A DNA stretch of 7,464 nucleotides, from positions 1-7,464 of the forward strand of contig CANMSW010000106.1 in NCBI GenBank assembly GCA_947500275.1. The letters run 5' to 3'. The stretch comes from Bacteriovoracaceae bacterium (lineage in GTDB: Bacteria; Bdellovibrionota; UBA1018). The notes under the pieces were generated by a model. That model did no database searches. It was not told the DNA's origin and saw nothing but the letters and a program-made list of their open reading frames with translations. Both the position numbers and the translations under genes were made by a program. Shown here in pieces: positions 1-5,567 of this stretch; the first letter of the stretch is position 1; each line of letters begins with the position of its first letter.

Positions 1-833
1 AAGCGGGGATCGAGGCCATCAATGTCGAAGGAGATCCAAACATGCTGCGGAAGATCGGCCACGATCTTTTTCGCAATCGCTTGCCAGGTTTCACCCCCCA
101 TTTTTCGCCGAGCAAGGGTTCCGTCAAAGTGAATACGAACACGATCTCCCTGCGACTGACAGTACTCTACCTCTTGTTCGCAGAAGTCACGGATGCCCAC
201 TTGAACAAGTTTCGAGACCGAGGGGATTCGTTCGAGCACATTGTGCATGATTGAAGCATGCGAGTAGTCGAATCCTTCGTAAGCAATGCGAGTATCGGAA
301 TGGGCATCGAAGTGGAGAATGCCTAGGTCGGGAGTTTTCTCTGCCTGAGCTTGAATCGCGCCGAAGGGAGTTGAGTGGTCCCCACCGAGGAGCGCTAGTA
401 TTTTGCCCTCTTGAAGGATCTGTCGCGAAGCTTCGTAAACCTTCTTGTTCAACTCTGCGCTCGCAGCATTAACCCTTTTCAAGGCAGCGTGCAGCTCGGC
501 GTTGTCTCCAATATCGCCACCCACCTCGATAATTCTTTCAGCGTCGGTGCGGGCCTGGGTGTTGAGGGCTCTGATCGAGGGGTCCGATTCCAAGAGAAAT
601 ATTCCAGGCTCATAGGGCTTCAAGACTTCGAGGTCATAAAGGTCGACCTGTCGGCTTGCTTCCAAAACTGCGCGTGGACCGTGGGAGGTCCCACCCCCGT
701 AGGAGGTCGTCGCTTCCCACTCGACGGGAAGAATGACGAGTTTCGCTTCGTCTCTTGAAAACGGAAGGCCGAAAATTCCGGAGTCGTCGGTGGCTGCTGC
801 GTTCGGGTCAAAACGAGTGTTGGAAGTTTCCAT
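1..833 (-). CDS. Agmatinase/arginase-family ureohydrolase (partial, C-terminus beyond window edge)
   Basis: The gene is open to the left edge; 277 codons are visible from ATG at 833. It belongs to the binuclear-manganese ureohydrolases (arginase, agmatinase, formiminoglutamase), which hydrolyse a guanidino group and release urea or a related product in the cytoplasm. The metal-ligand motifs are all visible: GGDHS at residues 150-154 (His153), DAHSD at 176-180 (Asp176, His178, Asp180) and FDIDGLDP at 269-276 (Asp270, Asp272). The N-terminal part, with RFDPN, FGLPF and SYGGGTSHGPRAVLEAS, resembles the 'agmatinase family' (SpeB-like) subgroup rather than classical arginase. Substrate choice cannot be read from the sequence, so agmatine to putrescine plus urea is the best guess only. 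No clear Shine-Dalgarno lies before the start. The gene is divergent from the YkgJ-type gene, with only 48 bp between starts. Roughly 30-50 residues should be missing at the C-terminus. Confidence 0.9.
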   Translation of the reverse strand, partial: METSNTRFDPNAAATDDSGIFGLPFSRDEAKLVILPVEWEATTSYGGGTSHGPRAVLEASRQVDLYDLEVLKPYEPGIFLLESDPSIRALNTQARTDAERIIEVGGDIGDNAELHAALKRVNAASAELNKKVYEASRQILQEGKILALLGGDHSTPFGAIQAQAEKTPDLGILHFDAHSDTRIAYEGFDYSHASIMHNVLERIPSVSKLVQVGIRDFCEQEVEYCQSQGDRVRIHFDGTLARRKMGGETWQAIAKKIVADLPQHVWISFDIDGLDPR

Positions 834-840
834 GGGCCGC

Positions 841-870
841 TTGTAACTGCTGAGGCTCTTCTTGTATAGA
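841..870 (+). promoter_or_regulatory. Possible sigma70-type promoter for the YkgJ-type gene
   Basis: TTGTAA (841-846) and TATAGA (865-870) are 18 bp apart in the short gap between two divergent starts. Transcription would begin near 877, only about 5 nt before the ATG at 882, so the mRNA would be nearly leaderless. This fits the absence of a Shine-Dalgarno there. The same AT-rich core read on the other strand gives TATACA (868-863), a plausible -10 box for the ureohydrolase gene, though I see no good -35 box for it. This is inference from consensus matching alone. Confidence 0.35.
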
Positions 871-881
871 GCGGCTCTGAT

Positions 882-1340
882 ATGACTAAAACGAAAGCTC
901 CGGCATCACGGGGGCCTTACTTAGAGTCGGCGCGCTTTCCCAGTTGGAGCCGCACTGTCGACATCGACCGCCCTTCCACGTGGCCGAAATACAAGGCCGG
1001 AATGTGCCAAGGGTGTTGGGGTGGGTGTTGCACCCTCCCTGTCGAAGTGAGTGCTTTTGATCTCATTCGTTTAGAACTCATCACCGAGGACGAAGCCGCC
1101 ATTTCGCTAAAAAAAGTGGCCAAGCGGCTGATCAAAGAGGGGGTCGTCCGATCCTTTCACCCCCAGGTGCAATTATTCATCTTGCAACAACGGGCGGGGC
1201 GGGATTGTTTGTATCTGGACGAGAAAACCCGCCTTTGTACCGTCTACGAAAAGCGACCCACGGTTTGTAGGTCTTTTCCCAAAATTGGTCCAAAACCTGG
1301 GTTTTGCCCCTCGGTGCCGGCCCAGCCTCCAAAAAGCTAA
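882..1340 (+). CDS. YkgJ-type CxxCxxxCC zinc/iron-binding protein
   Basis: This 152-residue protein has the cysteine layout of the YkgJ/Fli-B family (putative zinc- or iron-chelating domain). The first cluster, MCQGCWGGCC (residues 41-50), is CxxCxxxCC. It is followed by CLYLDEKTRLCTVYEKRPTVC, split here as CLYLDEKTRLC and TVYEKRPTVCRSFP (about 109-133), and a last Cys in GFCPS near the C-terminus. The pattern of a Cys cluster, then 'C-x-x-L-D', 'C-x-x-Y-x-x-R-P-x-x-C-R-x-F-P' and a late Cys is diagnostic of the family. The biochemical role is not established, and eight cysteines suggest a bound metal or cluster in the cytoplasm. The ATG at 882 is the first start after an in-frame TAG at 867-869, and the region before the Cys cluster looks family-like. 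No Shine-Dalgarno is visible, so leaderless translation is possible. No signal peptide or membrane segment is seen. Confidence 0.85.
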   Translation: MTKTKAPASRGPYLESARFPSWSRTVDIDRPSTWPKYKAGMCQGCWGGCCTLPVEVSAFDLIRLELITEDEAAISLKKVAKRLIKEGVVRSFHPQVQLFILQQRAGRDCLYLDEKTRLCTVYEKRPTVCRSFPKIGPKPGFCPSVPAQPPKS

Positions 1341-1451
1341 TGCCTCTGAATTCAAGATCTTCGTCAGAACTGACACACTGCCTTTTCTTCACGATTGCGA
1401 AAAATTGTTAATTTATTTGGGCTGTTCTGCGATTCCACCGAAGAGTGAAAC

Positions 1452-1724
1452 ATGGATCGCGAAGGATTCTTAGAAACCATGCGTAGACAGTATATCGAAG
1501 ATATCCACGAGGCTTATCAAGCCTCGCTTCACGAGGGGGGAGGTAAGGTCGATTATGTTCAACTATCGGGCATGCTCTCTAAAGTGATGCGACGTGCTTC
1601 GATGGATGGATTTAAGCAGATGGATTTCGAAGAGTTGGTCTACTCCACGATCCCACTCTCGACGGGTCAGCTTCAATTGAGCATGCCGCCCCAGGCGCAG
1701 ATTCCGATGAAAAAAGCGGCCTAA
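1452..1724 (+). CDS. Hypothetical protein, 90 residues, unrecognised
   Basis: I do not recognise this family. The protein begins MDREGFLETMRRQYIEDIHEAYQ and is charged and probably helical through about residue 65 (Glu, Arg, Lys, Asp-rich with regular Met/Leu/Ile). It ends in a Pro/Gln/Met-rich tail without obvious structure (about 70-90, with QLQLSMPPQAQIPMKKAA). There are no cysteines, no signal peptide and no membrane segment. GAAGAG at about 1440-1445 upstream of the ATG could act as a weak ribosome binding site. The gene follows the YkgJ-type gene by 111 bp in the same direction, and a strong terminator lies about 36 bp after its stop. That placement, plus codon use like its neighbours, supports a real gene. 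It is probably a small cytoplasmic protein, possibly protein-binding, but this is a guess from helical character only. Confidence 0.7.
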   Translation: MDREGFLETMRRQYIEDIHEAYQASLHEGGGKVDYVQLSGMLSKVMRRASMDGFKQMDFEELVYSTIPLSTGQLQLSMPPQAQIPMKKAA

Positions 1725-1759
1725 TCTTCGTTTAAATTTTCGCGATCGCATTAAATGAA

Positions 1760-1804
1760 AAACGGGGCGAAGACCCAAAGATCTTCGCCCCGTTTCGTTT
1801 TTTA
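1760..1804. terminator. Bidirectional rho-independent terminator
   Basis: A perfect 14-bp stem (1760-1773 with 1782-1795) rich in G-C closes an 8-nt loop (1774-1781). Reading rightward, the stem is followed by TTTCGTTTTTT, so it can end the plus-strand gene that stops at 1724. Reading leftward, the stem runs into GTTTTTCATTT, so it can also end the minus-strand RNA-binding-protein gene, whose stop (1816) lies about 20 bp away. The convergent position between two genes fits a shared terminator. Confidence 0.9.
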
Positions 1805-1815
1805 AAGCTTATCAA

Positions 1816-2217
1816 TTAACCGCGAAATCCGCCGCGATCCCCACCGCTGCGAGGGCCACGCGCTCCGCCGCCGCCGCCGAAGCCACCTTCACGAGGGCCT
1901 CGTCCGCCGCCGCCGCCGAAGCCGCCTTCACGTTGACCACGTCCGCCGCCACCACCGCCTTCGCGAGGCTCCATTGGGCGAGCTTCGTTGACAGTCATCG
2001 AACGGCCGTTAAAGTCCGCGCCGTGGAACTGTTGGATCGCTTGTTGAGCGAGCTCATCGGTTGCCATTTCAACGAATCCGAATCCTTTGGATCGATTCGT
2101 GAAGCGGTCGATAATCACTTTTGCTGAAGCGACTTCTCCCACTTGTTTGAAAATTTCGACGAGGTCTTGATCGTTTGCCTCAAAAGGCAAGTTTCCAACG
2201 AACAGTTTTTTTCCCAT
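1816..2217 (-). CDS. RRM-domain RNA-binding protein with Gly/Arg-rich tail
   Basis: This 133-residue protein has one RNA recognition motif and a low-complexity tail. The RRM spans about residues 3-80: RNP2 is LFVGNL (5-10) and RNP1 is KGFGFVEM (44-51), with the aromatic residues that stack on RNA bases in place. Residues 85-133 are an RGG-type tail made of REGG-FGGGGG-RG blocks. This is the layout of bacterial glycine-rich RNA-binding proteins (such as the cyanobacterial Rbp group), which bind single-stranded RNA and are in several cases cold-induced; cold induction here is inference. A perfect AGGAGG lies 5 nt before the ATG, the strongest ribosome binding site in the window, suggesting high expression. 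It is preceded by a 171-bp gap after the RNase H gene and followed by the bidirectional terminator, so it probably has its own promoter. Confidence 0.93.
   Translation of the reverse strand: MGKKLFVGNLPFEANDQDLVEIFKQVGEVASAKVIIDRFTNRSKGFGFVEMATDELAQQAIQQFHGADFNGRSMTVNEARPMEPREGGGGGGRGQREGGFGGGGGRGPREGGFGGGGGARGPRSGGDRGGFRG
1855..1965 (-). repeat. In-gene tandem repeat coding for REGG(F)GGGGG(A)RG blocks
   Basis: Three successive blocks encode REGGGGGGRG, REGGFGGGGGRG and REGGFGGGGGARG (residues 85-94, 96-107 and 109-121). On the plus strand the copies appear as tccgccgccgccgccgaagc beginning at 1864 and again at 1903, a period of 39 bp. The (CCG)n runs and near-identical units make the copy number prone to slippage or recombination between strains. 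Confidence 0.85.
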
Positions 2218-2222
2218 GATTC

Positions 2223-2228
2223 CCTCCT
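2223..2228 (-). promoter_or_regulatory. Strong Shine-Dalgarno for the RRM protein gene
   Basis: AGGAGG within TAAGGAGGGA is placed 5 nt before the ATG at 2217. It fixes the start of the RRM protein and stands out in a window where most genes have weak ribosome binding sites. Confidence 0.85.
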
Positions 2229-2388
2229 TAAGCGAACACGGATCTGGGTCTGGATGCCGAGAGACGTATCATGAGCCCCATGCTCTGGATCTTCTTCGAC
2301 AGTGAACCTTTAGAGAATAGCGCACGGACTCCCGGGAAGGAAATCGGAACTTTTTGCCTTTGATGGACGGGCGTATTCTTGCGGGCCG

Positions 2389-3180
2389 TCAGATTCGTGG
2401 CGGAAGGCGTTCGTGCGGAAGTCCCCAGGCATCAGCGATCCGGAGCTCATCTTCAGGCGATTCTGCTTTCTTGAACTTCGCTCCGGGGCGCCCTTTCACG
2501 CGAGCCTCGCAGTCGGGCCACGTCTGGTGCCGCTGAAGCACACCATTGACGAGGCTCAAGTAGGAGTAGGCAGGAGCCTTCGGCTTTTGTTTCTCTCTTG
2601 AGTCGGAATCGGGAAGATCTGTGTTTTCGGGGAGGTCGTACAAAGCGACCGGATATCGGAGGAGAGGCCCCTCGTAGAGTTGGATGGGATATCTTTTGGA
2701 GAAGCTGACGGCGATCTCATCGACCCGTTCGTTGCCGGGTACCCCTCGGTGTCCGCGCACCCAATGCCACTGGATTTCACCTTGATCGCCAAAACGACTT
2801 TTTCGCTCGGTAACTAAAGCGAGCAATGCCTTCCACTGGTCAGAATTTTGGACTTCTCCGCCCTCGGCGGTCTTCCATCCTCTTTTTCGCCAGCCCCAAA
2901 TCCATTGGGTAATTCCGCGAATCAGGTAAACGGAGTCGGTCATCAGGTCGATAGATCCGAGGGTTTCGCGCATATAGCGTAAACCCTCGATAGCTCCCTG
3001 AAGCTCCATCTGATTGTTGGTTGCCCGGGGATATCCGCGGCCGAGCTCGACGACCGTGCCATTGGGCTGCGCGATAATGGTTCCAAATCCGGATGGGCCC
3101 GGATTGCCGGAACTTGCACCGTCGGCGAAGATTAAAATCGATTGGAAACGGGGCTTTTCCGCAGTTTTTTGGGGGCACAT
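2389..3180 (-). CDS. rnhA: Ribonuclease HI with C-terminal extension resembling a hybrid-binding domain
   Basis: This 263-residue protein cleaves the RNA strand of RNA-DNA hybrids (R-loops, Okazaki primers) using two metal ions. The RNase HI fold occupies about residues 13-162. FADGASSGNPGPSGFG carries Asp20, NNQMELQGAIEGL carries Glu59, TDSVYLIRGI carries Asp82, WVRGHRGVPGNER carries His144 and DEIA begins with Asp154, so the full DEDD plus His active site is present. The basic, Trp-rich loop WIWGWRKRGWK (93-103) corresponds to the basic protrusion (handle) of E. coli-type enzymes. Typical bacterial RNase HI is about 155 residues, so about 100 are extra. The linker around 183-203 is acidic, Pro and Lys rich, and the segment 204-253 resembles the RNase H1 hybrid-binding domain. 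The gene starts 22 bp after the protease stop, probably in the same transcript. No strong Shine-Dalgarno is seen. Confidence 0.93.
   Translation of the reverse strand: MCPQKTAEKPRFQSILIFADGASSGNPGPSGFGTIIAQPNGTVVELGRGYPRATNNQMELQGAIEGLRYMRETLGSIDLMTDSVYLIRGITQWIWGWRKRGWKTAEGGEVQNSDQWKALLALVTERKSRFGDQGEIQWHWVRGHRGVPGNERVDEIAVSFSKRYPIQLYEGPLLRYPVALYDLPENTDLPDSDSREKQKPKAPAYSYLSLVNGVLQRHQTWPDCEARVKGRPGAKFKKAESPEDELRIADAWGLPHERLPPRI
2422..2571 (-). other. Putative C-terminal RNA-DNA hybrid-binding (viroplasmin-like) domain of the RNase H
   Basis: Residues 204-253 read AYSYLSLVNGVLQRHQTW then PDCEARVKGRPGAKFKKAES. The order aromatic strand, 'G(V/I)...TW..C...VKG.P.AKFKK' and then an acidic helix matches the pattern of the N-terminal domain of eukaryotic RNase H1 and caulimovirus viroplasmin ('W..C...V.G...A.FKKF'). 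Family assignment is by eye from this pattern; the position at the C-terminus is the reverse of the usual domain order. Confidence 0.6.
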
Positions 3181-3202
3181 GGTACCCGGAGGCTATCCGT
3201 AC

Positions 3203-4381
3203 TTATGCGGCACGGTCCAGTGGGAACTCGGCGCCTGCAAGGTCGTCCTCACTCTCAAGGCTTTTCAGTTGAAGAAGCTGAAGGACGTCAGACCACCGAA
3301 TGATCCCGATGATTCGGTTCCTCCCCGCATGTCTTACGGGAAGGACACCCCCGGGACTCTGAGAAAGTGCCTGGAGGATGTCTGAGATTGGCTGCTCAAG
3401 CTCTGGGACTTGCGCCGGTGCGACCATGATATCGCGCACGAGAGTCAGGTGCCTGTAGTTTCTAGGAATGTCCCGAATCCGGGAAAGAGTGACGATGCCA
3501 CCCGAAATTTTTGTCAGCTCGGTTAAACCATCCGGGGGGGTTTCTACAGGAAGGGCCGTCTCACCGCTTTCAATGAGTCGGATCGCGACTCGATCTAACG
3601 GCTCGGATGGAATGACCGGGGGAAGCGGGACGAGAAGATCAGAGACCCGAAGCCCTCTCATCAAACTTCGAGTCATCAGATGAAATAACTCTCCCTGAGA
3701 GGCCACACTGATAAAAAACGCGATGAGCATGAGCAATACGTTGAAGGTCAAGAGACCGACGATTCCTAGCGCCCACGCGACGCCGCGGCTAATCCGAACC
3801 GCCGTCTGAGTAGCCGCGAGGGGGCCGCGGCGTGCGGCAAGCCAGGAGCGGAGCGCCCGCCCGCCATCCAAGGGAAAGGCGGGAAGGAGATTGAAAATGC
3901 CGAGGACCACATTGGCGCTTCCTAGCCAATGACTGTAGAAAGCCAATTCCTCAGGAAGGCCGCTGATTCGGCGGATCGCAAGGAGTGCGATCCCCAGGCC
4001 TAGGCTAAAAGCGGGGCCGATGAGGGCCAGTCGAAGTTCGCCATAGCGGGATTCGGGGACTTCATCGATTTCCGAAACGCCTCCGAGCATCATCAGGGTA
4101 ATGCTGCGAACGCGCACCCCTTCCCGCATCGCTTGAAAGGCGTGCGCAAACTCGTGGGCGGCCACGGAAGCGAGCAGCGAGACGGCAAAGACCAGGCCCC
4201 AAAACCAGGGACCGCCGGCCAGGGTGCGAGGATTCAGTCCTGCATCCTGCACGACTGCGGTGAATCGGGATTGAGTCACGAATGCCAGCCAAAAGAGCAG
4301 GAAAACGAGGGTGAAGTGGATTCTGAGAGGGACGCCTCGAATTTGAGCGATTTTCCAGGAGCCGGATTGAACAGAGCGCAT
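3203..4381 (-). CDS. Site-2 protease (M50) family membrane metalloprotease with two CBS-like domains
   Basis: This 392-residue protein belongs to the intramembrane zinc metalloproteases of the S2P/SpoIVFB type, which cut substrate proteins within the membrane. The zinc-binding motif HEFAH is at residues 76-80 (His76, Glu77, His80) inside a hydrophobic segment. The second motif, NLLPAFPLDGGRALRSW (164-180), supplies the third ligand Asp172. Hydrophobic helices lie at about 22-36, 59-75, 107-127, 148-166 and 200-227. The soluble C-terminal part has two CBS-like halves (about 248-316 and 323-382). The second is better formed (VRDIMVAPAQVP, GVLPVRHAGRNRIIGIIRWSDVLQLL); the first is degenerate. 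The start at ATG 4381 is preferred because WKIAQIRGVPLRIHFT then follows at residue 9, as in family members; the reading frame stays open upstream to 4480, where only GTG/TTG starts are available. The substrate is unknown. Confidence 0.88.
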   Translation of the reverse strand: MRSVQSGSWKIAQIRGVPLRIHFTLVFLLFWLAFVTQSRFTAVVQDAGLNPRTLAGGPWFWGLVFAVSLLASVAAHEFAHAFQAMREGVRVRSITLMMLGGVSEIDEVPESRYGELRLALIGPAFSLGLGIALLAIRRISGLPEELAFYSHWLGSANVVLGIFNLLPAFPLDGGRALRSWLAARRGPLAATQTAVRISRGVAWALGIVGLLTFNVLLMLIAFFISVASQGELFHLMTRSLMRGLRVSDLLVPLPPVIPSEPLDRVAIRLIESGETALPVETPPDGLTELTKISGGIVTLSRIRDIPRNYRHLTLVRDIMVAPAQVPELEQPISDILQALSQSPGGVLPVRHAGRNRIIGIIRWSDVLQLLQLKSLESEDDLAGAEFPLDRAA

Positions 4382-4429
4382 GCCTATTAGCAAATCGGAG
4401 GCCGCCACCCCACCGAAAAGCACGCGGCT

Positions 4430-4446
4430 GTGACACTCCCGTGACA
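4430..4446 (+). promoter_or_regulatory. Short direct repeat GTGACA in the hemA/protease divergent region
   Basis: GTGACA occurs at 4430-4435 and again at 4441-4446, 11 bp apart, about one helical turn. The repeat lies in the 98-bp region between the divergent hemA and protease starts. It could be an operator half-site pair or a -35 element: GTGACA (4441) lies 20 bp before TAGGAT (4467), which is longer than the usual spacing. This is weak evidence. Confidence 0.2.
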
Positions 4447-4467
4447 ATCGTGGGCGGTCGTTCAGAT

Positions 4468-4471
4468 AGGA
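4468..4471 (+). promoter_or_regulatory. Ribosome binding site that decides the hemA start
   Basis: AGGA, within GATAGGA, stands 8 nt before ATG 4480. This favours 4480 over the in-frame GTG at 4441, and the chosen start puts the catalytic Cys exactly at residue 50. Confidence 0.6.
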
Positions 4472-4479
4472 TTGCGGCA

Positions 4480-5544
4480 ATGAGAACGATTCGATCGCTG
4501 CGGGTCATCCATTGGAGCAAGCTCGCACAATCAGCTCTTGAGACCGAGTCTGAGCCAGGCGCTTTTTTGCGCAGAGCATGGGTCGGCGGCGATCAAGTCG
4601 CCTCGGCTTGCTTTCACTTGGGGACTTGTCAGCGTCAACTTTGGATTTTTGATGAGGAGACCCTAGCGACTGGTATGGGTTCGGTAGCTGGACCTGAGCG
4701 AATTTGTGCAGAAGCGCTCAGGGATGGAGCTGAAGTTTATTCCGGAATCGGCGCCTACGGCTTCTTGATCCGCTTCGCCTCCGGACTTGAGAGCGCGATT
4801 CAAGGCGAGACGGATGTTTTTGGACAGCTGAAGGACGCTTGGTCTTCCTTTGAAAAACGAGGGGGCGTCCAAGCGCGCGAGTTGTCGCCTTGGATTCAGC
4901 GCCTCTTTGAGGACACTAAGGAAATTCGCTCGCTTTACCTTCAGAGTGTTGGCGGGGCCTCTTATGGAAGTCTTGTTCGACAGCTCTTGAGAGGCATTCG
5001 AAAAGCGCATGCACCTTCTGGCGAGCAAGCGCCCATTCTCTTGGTGGGCGCAGGTCCCATTGCTGTCTCGGTCGCGCCTTGGCTTTCGACCGGTGAGTTT
5101 GGACCTCTGTGGGTTTCCAACCGCACTGAATCCCGTGCCCGTGCGCTGGGTGACGAAGTGGTTGCCCGCCAGGGTGAGAAAGCTCGCCCGCAGTTCGTGG
5201 GCTCGGATTTGGACTCAGAAATGGCTGCTTGGGCAAAGGCACGAGCAATCATCCTCGCCGTTCCACTGGATCGAGAGCGGGACGCGATTCGGCGTCAGCA
5301 TTGGCCGGTTGGGGTGCCCGTGATCCATTTGGGTACTCTCCGCGCCGAAGCTCCCGATTGGTCCGGTTCTCCTGATTTTTATGCGCTCGACGATCTGTTT
5401 GAAATTCAGCGGCAAGCCGAAGGAGTTCGTGGAGATCGCTTCACGCGGGCGCTTCGCGCTTGTGACGAGCGGGCGAGACTTCGTGGGATGGGCGGATCCC
5501 TATCGATTGCGCATGGTTGGGAAGATTTGGCCGCGTTTCTTTGA
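4480..5544 (+). CDS. hemA: Glutamyl-tRNA reductase, divergent and short
   Basis: HemA reduces the glutamate of glutamyl-tRNA(Glu) with NADPH to glutamate-1-semialdehyde, the first committed step of C5 heme synthesis. The protein has 354 residues. The catalytic motif is HLGTCQR (46-52) with Cys50 and Arg52, in the same positions as in E. coli HemA. SGLESAIQGETDVFGQLK (101-118) matches the conserved SGL-S-GE-I-GQ-K region. The NADPH-binding domain has LLVGAGPIAVSVA (187-199) and SNRTESRARALG (213-224). The C-terminal dimerisation domain is clearly short: the family is usually about 415-450 residues. Also odd, the position that usually holds a conserved His before FR-ASGL is Phe94 in GAYGFLIRFASGL. 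The N-terminal 'HxxxP...RE' signature is poorly kept. The next gene, hemCD, starts 23 bp downstream, in a clear operon. Regulation cannot be read. Confidence 0.9.
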   Translation: MRTIRSLRVIHWSKLAQSALETESEPGAFLRRAWVGGDQVASACFHLGTCQRQLWIFDEETLATGMGSVAGPERICAEALRDGAEVYSGIGAYGFLIRFASGLESAIQGETDVFGQLKDAWSSFEKRGGVQARELSPWIQRLFEDTKEIRSLYLQSVGGASYGSLVRQLLRGIRKAHAPSGEQAPILLVGAGPIAVSVAPWLSTGEFGPLWVSNRTESRARALGDEVVARQGEKARPQFVGSDLDSEMAAWAKARAIILAVPLDRERDAIRRQHWPVGVPVIHLGTLRAEAPDWSGSPDFYALDDLFEIQRQAEGVRGDRFTRALRACDERARLRGMGGSLSIAHGWEDLAAFL

Positions 5545-5567
5545 TCTTTTTGGAGTAGTGATTTCAC

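Noticed and set aside
1340..1411. Small 23-codon ORF starting at the ATG that overlaps the YkgJ-type stop (TAATG).
   Set aside because: It is short, Ser/Cys-rich, has no ribosome binding site and no family resemblance; the ATG overlap is probably chance.
1861..1945. The CCG-rich repeats considered as a CRISPR array or a regulatory repeat.
   Set aside because: They are in frame with a gene and simply encode the Gly/Arg tail; there are no unique spacers.
2365..2391. Weak 5-bp inverted repeat (GACGG / CCGTC) after the RNase H stop considered as a terminator.
   Set aside because: The stem is short, the loop long, and no T-tract follows directly.
2354..2601. Plus-strand ORFs across the RNase H gene and its downstream gap.
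   Set aside because: They are antisense to a well-supported RNase H gene, low in plausible motifs, and lack start signals.
4382..4480. Longer forms of the protease (from TTG 4480) and of hemA (from GTG 4441) that would make the two divergent genes overlap.
   Set aside because: The extra residues look unlike either family, the ATG at 4381 places WKIA...IHFT at the expected distance, and ATG 4480 has an AGGA and puts Cys50 at its standard number.
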